Positions 44,321-52,593 of a DNA stretch of 64,000 nt are shown here, piece after piece. The notes beneath the pieces are model-generated. The model did no database searches. It was not told where the DNA came from and was given only the letters and a program-made list of their open reading frames with translations. The translations under genes were made by a program, and so were the position numbers. This stretch comes from Bacteroidia bacterium (GTDB lineage: Bacteria > Bacteroidota > Bacteroidia > Cytophagales > Cyclobacteriaceae), in NCBI GenBank assembly GCA_030432655.1, contig JAUILA010000019.1, forward strand, positions 1 through 64,000, given 5' to 3'. Each line of letters starts with the position of its first letter. Within the stretch, counting starts at the first letter, position 1.

Positions 44321-47314
44321 TTAATGAATAATATTCCTGCTTTTTAATAGATTGATGGTCTGACGGTAAAGTAACGGATTTACCACGTACTGCTCGTCAT
44401 CATCCAGGATAATGATTCCATCCTCATAAAGTGGATGGAGAATGGCTCGTGCGTTTTGTGGCCCGATACTCATGGCCCTGGCAAAATTGGTTTCATCCAG
44501 TCCCTCATGCAGGATGAGGGCGGCAAGACCATATAATTTATCTCCCTCAATTGTATTCATAAAGGACATATCACGATCTTTCAGCGAACTGATCACAATA
44601 GCATCATCACGCACCTCCTTGGTGCTGCGCAACCAGTAATTCAGGGCCAGTGAAACGTTGCTCTTTGCAATTTTATTAAGCTCATTGAAAAAACTCTTTT
44701 CCAGGGTGTTCTGACGTTCCTCCTCGGTGAGTTTGTTAAATTTCTTACGGGCAAGGTCCTTTACTGAAGGGGCAAACTCCAAATTATACCCGCTTACCTT
44801 ATGGCGTTTCCGAATAATATTATTGATGGTTGCATCATCGAATTCCCGCAACCGTATGACATAGCCGAAATGATCATTTAACCGGTTTGTTTTCTCCAGG
44901 TATGACCAGGCATAAGCCGTACAGGCCACCAGCCAGAATACCTCACGACTTGAGTGGGCAATCAGTTCAGTCAGTGCCCTAACCGCCTCGAACCCGCCAA
45001 TGCGCTTCATATACGCATTCTGTAGTCCCTCAATGATAATTACCTTCTTCTTTTTCCCGTTTTTCAGATACTCCAGAAGCTGAGCCAGGTCTTCAAATGA
45101 CTCATCCAGGGATTCACTCATGAAAGTCAGGAGGTCTTCACGGTTGCGAACCGTTCCGGTGATATTCATTCGGTAGGTTGTGGCACTGGTAGCCAATTCC
45201 TTTTCGAAGAAGTTAATAAGGGTTGTCACTCCACTTCCTTTTTCCCCAACAACCGCCGTGGCAGCAAACCGGCTCTTCGTCCAGTTGTTGTAGGCTCGAT
45301 GAAGCTCCTGCAATTCCACTTCACGGCCAACAAAGAAATTCTCATCTGTCAGTGATTCTCCGGAGAAAAGACGCTGATAAACGAATGGCAACTGCTGAAT
45401 GGCCAGTTTCGATTCCGCAAGAAAATCCGATACTTCTGCGGTTATTACCGTCTTCTGTTCGGTAAAGCCATATTTCCATGATTGTTTGGTATACCAGTCC
45501 TGGAACTTTACGTACGAATTTTTGACGAATGACGTAAAATGCGGCAGCAATGTGTGCACTTTCTGAATAAAACGCTGATTGACCTGCTGCCCCTGGTGCA
45601 AGGCCTTTCCTTTGACAATACGCATCCGTATCTCCAGGATATTCTCGTTATCAGTAAATGCAGAAATTTGTTCAAAGAACGTACGAACAGATTTCAGGAG
45701 GTCTTCATCTACCAGGTTCTGAAGTTTCAGAAATGATTCCTCCAGTTCATTCACCTGGCGCATGGTTCGTTCCATTCCCTCGGTGGCTATCTGACGGGGA
45801 TCATTCTGCGGCTTCTCTTCTTCATAAAGGGCCAGTGCTGACTCCAGGTTAAAGCTTACGATCTGGCCAAGGTACAGCACGTTTGACTGGCATTTGTTCA
45901 GGTTTTCAGTAATCTGTACCCTGACCTTTTTTGTTGATTTCAGTAACTCCGGATAAGACTCAAAACTGATCAGTTCGTAAGGTGAGATAATATTGTAGGA
46001 TCCCGACTTAACCGGCTCCATATACTCGGTGTTTTTGGAAATGGCCCGTTTGGTATCAATGGAAGACAACAGTTTATCAACCTGTGCATCTATGTTATTT
46101 ACCAGTGAAGGCAGGTCCTGACCCAGAACAAGGTCATTCAGTTCTTCCAGCTTTTTTTCACTGAGTGATTCGGAAGTCGAATCAAGCAGCTCTTCAATTG
46201 TCTCCTTTAACTGGTTGTTACCTACAGATTGCAATCGCTCCAAACCCACTTTAAGCTCCTCTTTCCAGGGCTCCAGCATCTCAAGGATCTTTTGATCGAT
46301 CCGGTTGTCAAACCGCCGTACAGATAACCAGTATTCGAGCATCGTACCAAACATGATCAGGTACAGGTCGATGTCCATCCCCCAATCATCGGAGAGCAAC
46401 AAAAAGGTGTTTTGCCACTCCTCATGATGTTTCATGTAATGCTTATTGGTACCCTCCTCCGCTTTGTCAAGATGGGATTGATCAAATGTCCGGTTGGCGA
46501 GCTCGATCGTTCCGGTCCGGACAAAATCATATTCATAATCCTTATAGATTTCATCGAGGATCTTAATGGCGTTCTGGCAGATCACTTCCCGAAGCGCTTC
46601 CATCTCGCCGATAGCCTCGTCCAGGTTCAGAAAAACATCCTTATCAAGTGCAAGTGATCCCTCTCCCTTAAGCAAATGACTCATGTTTTCATCTATGTAT
46701 TCATCATTCTGCCAGGCCACCATAGCCGTGGAGGATATTTTACGGTATACGGCATCCTTCAGGGTAAGCAGATCGTAACATAATTCATCCTTAAGATAGT
46801 ATTCAGTCAGATTGCGCAGAAAAATCCGGTGTTTCCAGGCATGTTCCTTCTTTTTTACCTTACGAAAAGAATTGGCCAGTGAAAACGGTATCTTGCTCAG
46901 CTGAAAAAAGAAAATCTTAAAAATTTTGGCGAATTTAACCTGAAACTTATCCTCTTTAAGCAATTTAAATCTGCCCGGTTCCTGGGCACGAACCACGACA
47001 TCCGGGATGGTACTCAGGTATCGCTCAAGTTCACGGTCGTAGGATTTAAACTCTTCTGCAAAACTGGCAGGCGGACCGATATTAAACCTTTTCTGGATCG
47101 ATGCCTTTAGTTTTTCCTTATATCCCGTAACAAAATTGACCTGCTTCGCCTGATCAGGCTGTTCGGAAAGGTTCTCGGACAGCCGTATCTGCAGTCCCTT
47201 GATCTCAGTCAGGAAAGTAACCTGGCGATCAATCTTACGCTGGAGGACCGGAAGAAATTCATCTGCCAGTAGCTTTCGAAACTGGTCATAATGCTGACGG
47301 AGATCTTCATTCAT
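44321..47314 (-). CDS. Very large P-loop ATPase of unknown function (997 aa), coupled to an MscS gene
   Basis: I do not recognise a named family. About residues 1-640 are helical and charged with no membrane segment or repeat I can name. A P-loop domain starts near 660 with Walker A VVGEKGSGVTTLINFF (about 688-703), a Walker B-like KKVIIIEGLQNAY (about 757-769; acidic residue is Glu), then VACTAYAWSYLEKTN, a likely sensor region, and a C-terminal winged-helix-like block (about 923-978) reading DETNFARAMSIGPQNARAIL. This is the layout of ORC/ExeA-like or STAND-type AAA ATPases. The MscS-like channel follows after 3 bp. It may be a signalling or stress protein linked to membrane tension, but this is inference. 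Confidence 0.82.
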   Translation of the reverse strand: MNEDLRQHYDQFRKLLADEFLPVLQRKIDRQVTFLTEIKGLQIRLSENLSEQPDQAKQVNFVTGYKEKLKASIQKRFNIGPPASFAEEFKSYDRELERYLSTIPDVVVRAQEPGRFKLLKEDKFQVKFAKIFKIFFFQLSKIPFSLANSFRKVKKKEHAWKHRIFLRNLTEYYLKDELCYDLLTLKDAVYRKISSTAMVAWQNDEYIDENMSHLLKGEGSLALDKDVFLNLDEAIGEMEALREVICQNAIKILDEIYKDYEYDFVRTGTIELANRTFDQSHLDKAEEGTNKHYMKHHEEWQNTFLLLSDDWGMDIDLYLIMFGTMLEYWLSVRRFDNRIDQKILEMLEPWKEELKVGLERLQSVGNNQLKETIEELLDSTSESLSEKKLEELNDLVLGQDLPSLVNNIDAQVDKLLSSIDTKRAISKNTEYMEPVKSGSYNIISPYELISFESYPELLKSTKKVRVQITENLNKCQSNVLYLGQIVSFNLESALALYEEEKPQNDPRQIATEGMERTMRQVNELEESFLKLQNLVDEDLLKSVRTFFEQISAFTDNENILEIRMRIVKGKALHQGQQVNQRFIQKVHTLLPHFTSFVKNSYVKFQDWYTKQSWKYGFTEQKTVITAEVSDFLAESKLAIQQLPFVYQRLFSGESLTDENFFVGREVELQELHRAYNNWTKSRFAATAVVGEKGSGVTTLINFFEKELATSATTYRMNITGTVRNREDLLTFMSESLDESFEDLAQLLEYLKNGKKKKVIIIEGLQNAYMKRIGGFEAVRALTELIAHSSREVFWLVACTAYAWSYLEKTNRLNDHFGYVIRLREFDDATINNIIRKRHKVSGYNLEFAPSVKDLARKKFNKLTEEERQNTLEKSFFNELNKIAKSNVSLALNYWLRSTKEVRDDAIVISSLKDRDMSFMNTIEGDKLYGLAALILHEGLDETNFARAMSIGPQNARAILHPLYEDGIIILDDDEQYVVNPLLYRQTINLLKSRNIIH

Positions 47315-47342
47315 AGCCGAAAGATATTAAAAAATTAAGATA

Positions 47343-48284
47343 TCACTCCTGCCCGAGATGAAGGAGTGCATCGCCCATATTAACTACCGGATAATTATTC
47401 AGGCCGATTACATACCCTGATACAGGTGATTTAATACGTTTTTCAAACTGGCCATACGGGTCGGTGATCAGGCCTATAATCTCTCCTTTGCGAACCTTAT
47501 CCCCATTCCTGATATTGGCGTGATGCATGCCTGAATGACGCGCCCTGACCCATTGGCTTTTTTTAAGATGAATAGAGGGCGACCCGGGAACAGGCTCATT
47601 TTCAGTCATATGAAAGTGATGCATCACCCGGTGTATTCCAAGCATCCCCTGGTCAATCACCTGTTTCCGCAATCGTAAGGTCTGGCCCCCTTCATACACG
47701 AGAATACTTTTACCGGCCCGGGCGGCTGTCTTTCGCAACGAACGTTCCCGATATGGAGAATTTATCATAAAAGGTGCAGAAAAGGCTTCCGCAATTTCAA
47801 GCTCTCTGGGATTTTCAAACATTCCGCGCAGCTGGGGAAAATTATTTCTGCTCGCCCCGCCGGTATGAAAATCAAGACCGAAGTCAACCAGAGGCAGGAT
47901 CTCCGTTGATAAAAAATTAGCCACACGGCTGGCCAGTGACCCATTGACCGCCCCGGGAAATGAACGATTCAGGTCCTTACCATCAGGTAACCCCCTCGTT
48001 TGATTGATAAAACCATAGACGTTTAATACCGGAATTGCGATGACGGACCCCCTGGTCGGATGAAACAGTTCTGTTTTTATTGCACGCCGAACAATTTCAA
48101 TCCCGTTTGTTTCATCCCCGTGCATTCCGGCAAGCAAAAGCAGGGACGGCCCGTCTTCTTTTGCACGACTCACAAAAACTGGAATATTGATCGGGGTTCT
48201 GGTTGGGAGCCTTCCTATAAGCGCATTTATCTGGCGACTTTCACCGGCGGGAATCTCCGTTCCGTCAATGATCATTTTCTGCAT
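47343..48284 (-). CDS. Succinylglutamate desuccinylase/aspartoacylase-family protein
   Basis: Zn-dependent carboxypeptidase-like amidohydrolase of 313 residues. Zn ligand segments are LLAGMHGDETNGIEIV (His and Glu) and GLDFHTGG (His); a C-terminal lipoyl-like strand block (RNGDKVRKGEIIGLI) also recurs in this family. The stop of rimK lies at its start (TAATG-like overlap by one base), so it belongs to the rimK cassette. Here the probable substrate is a Glu-containing or N-acyl amino acid tag, not succinylglutamate itself, since no ast genes are seen. Confidence 0.9.
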   Translation of the reverse strand: MQKMIIDGTEIPAGESRQINALIGRLPTRTPINIPVFVSRAKEDGPSLLLLAGMHGDETNGIEIVRRAIKTELFHPTRGSVIAIPVLNVYGFINQTRGLPDGKDLNRSFPGAVNGSLASRVANFLSTEILPLVDFGLDFHTGGASRNNFPQLRGMFENPRELEIAEAFSAPFMINSPYRERSLRKTAARAGKSILVYEGGQTLRLRKQVIDQGMLGIHRVMHHFHMTENEPVPGSPSIHLKKSQWVRARHSGMHHANIRNGDKVRKGEIIGLITDPYGQFEKRIKSPVSGYVIGLNNYPVVNMGDALLHLGQE

Positions 48285-49195
48285 CAGGCATTGATCTTAT
48301 CCTTCTGAATACGCTTTACTTCACGGACATTTCGCTCCAGGTATTCCACGATCTTGCCAGCAATATTCAGATTGGTGGCATTTTCAATTCCTTCCAGACC
48401 CGGGGATGAATTCACTTCCAGAATAAGCGGACCTCTTGATGACTGCAGCATATCCACGCCGGCCACACCGAGTCCCATTTTCTTGGCAGCGTTTATCGCT
48501 GCGCTTTTTTCCGCACGTTTTAATTTAACTACCGATGAGGTTCCTCCACGATGAAGATTGGATCGAAACTCACCTTCCTTGGCCTGACGTTTCATGGCAC
48601 CAACAACCTGTCCGTCAACCACAAAAGCCCTGATATCGGCGCCTCCCGCCTCCTTAATAAATTCCTGGACAATAACCCGTGCTTTCAGGCCATTAAATGC
48701 TTCGATGACACTGATAGCCGCTTTTTTGTTTTCGGCTAACACCACACCAAGTCCCTGGGTTCCTTCCAGCAGCTTTATGATAACAGGTGCGCCTCCCAAT
48801 GCATGCAGAATTTCCTCCGGGTTCGATGCGTAATTCGTAAACACGGTTTTGGGTAAACCCAGACCCGCCCGGGACATAATCTGGAGGCTTCTTAATTTGT
48901 CACGTGAACGGATAAGCGCCTGGGATTCCACAGCAGTGAAAACCTTCATCATCTCAAACTGTCTGACAACAGCACTTCCGTAAAAAGTAACAGATGCTCC
49001 TATACGAGGTATGATGGCATCAATATCATCAAGGTGCCTGTTCTTATAATAAATGGATGGTTGATTCTTTTCCATTACCAGCGTGCATTTAAGCGGATCA
49101 ACCACTTCGGGCTCGTGCCCTCTTTCCTTGCAGGCTTCGATCAACCTTCTTGTACTGTAGAGATTACTGTTTCTTGAGAGTATTGCGATTTTCAT
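48284..49195 (-). CDS. rimK: RimK-type ATP-grasp L-glutamate ligase
   Basis: ATP-grasp ligase of 303 residues, usual RimK length. It begins [21 protein letters not shown], with [21 protein letters not shown], the ATP loop [20 protein letters not shown], and the Mg-binding end [19 protein letters not shown]. coli RimK adds Glu to ribosomal protein S6 and makes poly-glutamate. The start overlaps the upstream retropepsin-like gene by 32 bp. The true target here is not known. Confidence 0.94.
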   Translation of the reverse strand: MKIAILSRNSNLYSTRRLIEACKERGHEPEVVDPLKCTLVMEKNQPSIYYKNRHLDDIDAIIPRIGASVTFYGSAVVRQFEMMKVFTAVESQALIRSRDKLRSLQIMSRAGLGLPKTVFTNYASNPEEILHALGGAPVIIKLLEGTQGLGVVLAENKKAAISVIEAFNGLKARVIVQEFIKEAGGADIRAFVVDGQVVGAMKRQAKEGEFRSNLHRGGTSSVVKLKRAEKSAAINAAKKMGLGVAGVDMLQSSRGPLILEVNSSPGLEGIENATNLNIAGKIVEYLERNVREVKRIQKDKINA

Positions 49196-49634
49196 TTTGT
49201 TTTTTTTGCTTGTATGATAAATTCTTTCTGCTTACATCCACTACAAATCCCTTCTCAAGTAATTTCCTCCCCAGTAGAATCGGAAATTTCAGGTTCCCAC
49301 GGTTACTGAGGGAGAATTCAGCTTCATATGCCTTTCCAAAAAGAATGATCGTGGTCTTTATAATATATCGTTCCTCGCTTTCACCAAACGAATTCTTGAT
49401 ATGGCGCATTTCATAGTTCTCGAGGTAAAAATTTTTGCCATTAAACTCAGGGTGTTCGGGATCGAGCAGCGTAAAGTGTAAAACATTTTTTCCGTCTATG
49501 CTCACCACTTCTGCGCGATGATAATGAATAGCTGAAGTGAATGCTCCGGTATCGATTTTCGCCTCCAGATTAAACATATGAAGATCAGGAAGGTCAATGC
49601 GATCACTCCGGCCAATGATTGTTTTATCTTTCAT
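49164..49634 (-). CDS. RimK-linked retropepsin-like ("ATP-dependent zinc protease") protein
   Basis: The 156-residue soluble protein carries one aspartyl-protease-like motif, [12 protein letters not shown] (Asp28-Thr29-Gly30), with beta-strand layout of a retropepsin and a second glycine-rich turn [18 protein letters not shown] in place of the flap region. Such proteins are annotated as RimK-linked Zn proteases, though the Asp motif fits aspartyl peptidase better. It leads the rimK cassette. Downstream is the rimK overlap of 32 bp. Confidence 0.88.
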   Translation of the reverse strand: MKDKTIIGRSDRIDLPDLHMFNLEAKIDTGAFTSAIHYHRAEVVSIDGKNVLHFTLLDPEHPEFNGKNFYLENYEMRHIKNSFGESEERYIIKTTIILFGKAYEAEFSLSNRGNLKFPILLGRKLLEKGFVVDVSRKNLSYKQKKQNENRNTLKKQ

Positions 49635-49656
49635 TCAGGTATAATTTCCTAAAAAA

Positions 49657-49701
49657 TAAGGAAAACAAAAAAGAGGTATCAGTATTCCTGACACCTCTTT
49701 T
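49657..49701 (-). terminator. Terminator after DUF2911
   Basis: AAAAGAGGTATCAG and CTGACACCTCTTTT form a 14-bp stem with one mismatch and a five-base loop (stem about 49669-49701). On the minus strand it is followed by a T-rich stretch TTTTTTGTTTTCC, so it stops transcription from the DUF2911 gene (stop at 49718). Confidence 0.82.
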
Positions 49702-49717
49702 CACTAGCAGGAAGGTT

Positions 49718-50224
49718 CTACTTTACATTAAATTTGACCATGGTATTCTCCCAGGCGATTGTTACCCCATCGCTAACCACGTCAATTTTAAAAGTTTCCA
49801 CGAATTCATCAGTAGATGATGCGTCGGCCGTTACACGCAGAACATCCTCGGCCTCATCATAATTGAAAGCACCCCATTGTTCCACCACTTTATTGAAGAT
49901 AATCGTCCACTCATTCTCTCCCGGGATGGTAAACATCGAATAAGTCCCGGCAGCAAGTGACTGGCCTTCCACATTCACATCTGATCCGAATGTTATAGTG
50001 GTCGCATTATTGGCACCCGTTCTCCATACATCCCCGTATGGAACCAGATCCCCCATAATTGTACGTCCGCGGGCAGAAGGAGCATGATATTTTATTTCCA
50101 CACTCGCATCACCAATGGTCCCTGAAGCAGTGGCCGGCGGGCTCGGCTGATTTTTTTGGGCATTCGCCAGGTTCATCAGTCCTATTGCCAACATAAGCGT
50201 GAAAATGACTTTAATGTATTTCAT
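49718..50224 (-). CDS. DUF2911-family exported protein
   Basis: The 168 residues begin MKYIKVIFTLMLAIGLMNLANA|QKNQ, a signal peptide, followed by the DUF2911 pattern: GDASVEIKYHAPSARGRTI, PYGDVWRTGANNATTITF, and the end EWTIIFNKVVEQWGAFNYD. It is secreted to the periplasm or beyond; function unknown. It stands alone with a strong terminator behind it. Confidence 0.87.
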   Translation of the reverse strand: MKYIKVIFTLMLAIGLMNLANAQKNQPSPPATASGTIGDASVEIKYHAPSARGRTIMGDLVPYGDVWRTGANNATTITFGSDVNVEGQSLAAGTYSMFTIPGENEWTIIFNKVVEQWGAFNYDEAEDVLRVTADASSTDEFVETFKIDVVSDGVTIAWENTMVKFNVK

Positions 50225-50307
50225 AGTTGTTCAAATTAATTGGTCTATCCTAATTAACGCATTTAAGGGCTAAGAGTTGAAAGTAACCTGTAGAAATTGC
50301 CGGTTCG

Positions 50308-51183
50308 TCAGGATTTTGACCCTTCCAACAGTATCTGCCAGGCAAGTAACGTATCTCCTTTTTCAAGATATTCACGGGCCAGGCCGTGCAACTCATTATT
50401 TCCAGTCAATGACTTCAACTTTAGTGCCACCTCCTCTGGTAAATCCATTTTGGATGGAACTTCTTCCACATTGGCAAGCCGGGCCAGGTTATTTCCGGTA
50501 AGCACCGAACTTTCTCTTATGGCGGCAGGAAGCTGATCAATACCGATCCCCTGAGTTCTTAGTGGCTTGGGAATACTGAACAAGGCATCTCCCTGCGCAC
50601 GGCAATACCAGCTGCCTCCCATGCGTCCGACCGCATCCAGCCGCTGTGGGTCTATCTGGCCTTCCTTATCCAGGATATCTTCTGAAAAATGAGCCAGCAG
50701 CACCTCACATATCACCAGGTTGCCGGCCCCGCCTGATTCTCCCGTCTCCTTTATTTCAATTACCTTACATTCGAAAGAGGCAGGAGATTCCCCAACCCTA
50801 GGCGGAGTAATCATTGATGAGGCTACAGGGGTCAAACCTGCTTTGACAAACTCATTGACCCCTTTATCGTATTCGGTACTGGAAAGGGACATTTGCTCGA
50901 CCATTGAATAACTCACCATATTAATCACTACCTCCGGCACCTCCTTTACATTTTCGTAGGTATGTTTGGTGGTGTTGTCCCGACCGCGCCGCGCCGGAGA
51001 GAAGATCAGTATTGGCGGATTTGCGCCAAACACATTAAAGAAACTGAACGGACTGAGATTCACACGGCCCTGTCCGTCCACCGTGCTGGCAAAAGCAATG
51101 GGCCTTGGTGCGATGGCACCCAGCAGCCAGGAATGAAATTCCGGCACCGGCACTTCCGAAGGATTTATGGTTATGGTCGACAT
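50308..51183 (-). CDS. Flavin reductase-like FMN-binding protein
   Basis: The 291-residue protein has the flavin reductase (split-barrel FMN-binding) domain over about residues 10-190: APRPIAFASTVDGQGRVNLSPFSFF, where the Ser/Asn stretch contacts FMN, and PPILIFSPARR. A C-terminal tail of about 90 residues is helical. It lies 6 bp after the fumarylacetoacetase gene on the same strand, and the two are regularly neighbours in Bacteroidota. Substrate flavin partner enzyme unknown. Confidence 0.9.
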   Translation of the reverse strand: MSTITINPSEVPVPEFHSWLLGAIAPRPIAFASTVDGQGRVNLSPFSFFNVFGANPPILIFSPARRGRDNTTKHTYENVKEVPEVVINMVSYSMVEQMSLSSTEYDKGVNEFVKAGLTPVASSMITPPRVGESPASFECKVIEIKETGESGGAGNLVICEVLLAHFSEDILDKEGQIDPQRLDAVGRMGGSWYCRAQGDALFSIPKPLRTQGIGIDQLPAAIRESSVLTGNNLARLANVEEVPSKMDLPEEVALKLKSLTGNNELHGLAREYLEKGDTLLAWQILLEGSKS

Positions 51184-51189
51184 AATCGG

Positions 51190-52464
51190 TTATTTTGCCG
51201 GCAGTACTTTCGTTCTGACTTCCCCGAACCCAATACGCACTCCGTCACGCCCTGCATATCCGCGCATGATGACTTCATCACCATCCTCGATAAAAACACG
51301 CTCCGAACCGTCAGACATACGGACCGGCTTTGTTCCCTTCCAGGCAATTTCAAGCATACTTCCGTAGGAAGAAGGATCCTTACCACTGATCGTACCCGAA
51401 GCATACATGTCCCCCACCCGGATATTGCAGCCATTGACCGTATGATGTGCAAGTTGCTGGTTCACATTCCAGTACATATACCGGAAATTAGTCTGGCAGA
51501 CCCTGGTCTCTTGCGATCCCTCCGGCCGTACAGCCACCTCGAGTTCAATATCAAAATTTTTCTTCCCTTCGTACCGGAGATAAGGCAGCACACCTGGTTC
51601 CTGTTCCGGGCCTTCCACACGGCACGGTTCCAGGGCATCCAGGGTTACTATCCATGGTGAAATGGAAGAAGCAAAGTTCTTAGCCAGAAAAGGCCCGAGA
51701 GGCACATATTCCCATACCTGTATATCCCTGGCCGACCAGTCATTGAATATAACAAATCCGAATATGTACTCATCAGCCTCCTGGGTGGATACAGGATTAC
51801 CCAAACGGCTTTCCTTACCCGTTATAAACGCCATCTCCAACTCGAAATCAAGACGTTTCGTAGGCCCGAAAACCGGCTGATCAGCCTCAGGCGGTTTGGT
51901 TTGTCCTTTCGGCCTGTGTATTGCCACCCCGGACGGAACAATGGAAGAAGCACGCCCGTGATAGCCAACAGGCAAATGACGCCAGTTGGGCAGGAGCGCA
52001 TTCTCCGGGTCCCGGAACATGGTCCCCACATTGGTCGCATGCTCAATACTGCTGTAAAAATCTGTGTAATTGGGTACGCTGACGGGCATCAGCATCTCTG
52101 CCTCTGCCATCGGGATCAGCGCCAACTCACGCGCCGGCTTATTATCCCGCAATTCAGCATTCTCCTCCCAAAGCAGTTCAGCGATCCGGTTACGTACTTT
52201 TCCTGTTTTTTCCCTGCCCAGTGCAATGAAATCATTCAAATACTTTTGATTAAATACACCGCGGGGCAATTTCAGCTCACTGAAAAATCCGTTTTCGTGC
52301 AGATAAGTAAGATCGAGTATGTATTCCCCGATGGCAATCCCGGCGCCCGGTTCCAGGTAAGATGTCCTGAATATCCCGAAGGGCAGGTTCTGAATTGGAA
52401 AACCAGAGTCTTCCGGGACGTTTACCCAGCTTTTTAATGAGGGATTGTTGGCATTGATACTCAT
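51190..52464 (-). CDS. fahA: Fumarylacetoacetase
   Basis: Hydrolyses fumarylacetoacetate to fumarate and acetoacetate in the last step of tyrosine breakdown. The 424 residues match the full-length enzyme (human 419). Visible are an N-terminal SH3-like part (about 1-115), YTDFYSSIEHATNVGTMFR with the active-site Asp and His, LDFELEMAFITGK with the metal Glu, and NDWSARDIQVWEYVPLGPF. No homogentisate dioxygenase or maleylacetoacetate isomerase is next to it. It is divergent from valS. Confidence 0.96.
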   Translation of the reverse strand: MSINANNPSLKSWVNVPEDSGFPIQNLPFGIFRTSYLEPGAGIAIGEYILDLTYLHENGFFSELKLPRGVFNQKYLNDFIALGREKTGKVRNRIAELLWEENAELRDNKPARELALIPMAEAEMLMPVSVPNYTDFYSSIEHATNVGTMFRDPENALLPNWRHLPVGYHGRASSIVPSGVAIHRPKGQTKPPEADQPVFGPTKRLDFELEMAFITGKESRLGNPVSTQEADEYIFGFVIFNDWSARDIQVWEYVPLGPFLAKNFASSISPWIVTLDALEPCRVEGPEQEPGVLPYLRYEGKKNFDIELEVAVRPEGSQETRVCQTNFRYMYWNVNQQLAHHTVNGCNIRVGDMYASGTISGKDPSSYGSMLEIAWKGTKPVRMSDGSERVFIEDGDEVIMRGYAGRDGVRIGFGEVRTKVLPAK

Positions 52465-52481
52465 GTTGTAAGGCTTTTTTC

Positions 52482-52489
52482 CAAAGGTA
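52482..52489 (-). promoter_or_regulatory. -7 box for fahA-flavin reductase
   Basis: TACCTTTG on the minus strand matches TAnnTTTG, 17 bases before the fahA ATG. There is no TTG at the ideal spacing upstream. Confidence 0.42.
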
Positions 52490-52529
52490 GGATTCTCCCC
52501 CTGAAATGAAAAATTAGGCCGTCAGCAGA

Positions 52530-52560
52530 TTGTCCCCTTACGGTTATTTAGGTAATTTTG
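52530..52560 (+). promoter_or_regulatory. Bacteroidota promoter for valS
   Basis: TTG at 52530-52532, a 20-base spacer and TAATTTTG at 52553-52560, matching the -33/-7 consensus exactly. It predicts a leader of about 27 bases before the ATG at 52594 and supports that start over the TTG at 52558, which lies within the -7 box. Confidence 0.68.
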
Positions 52561-52593
52561 CCGCCTCAATCTGTTATTAACCAGTCAGGCGAT

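Noticed and set aside
47343-48284. Arginine succinyltransferase (AST) catabolism from the desuccinylase-like gene
   Set aside because: No other ast gene is present; the neighbours are RimK and a retropepsin-like protein.
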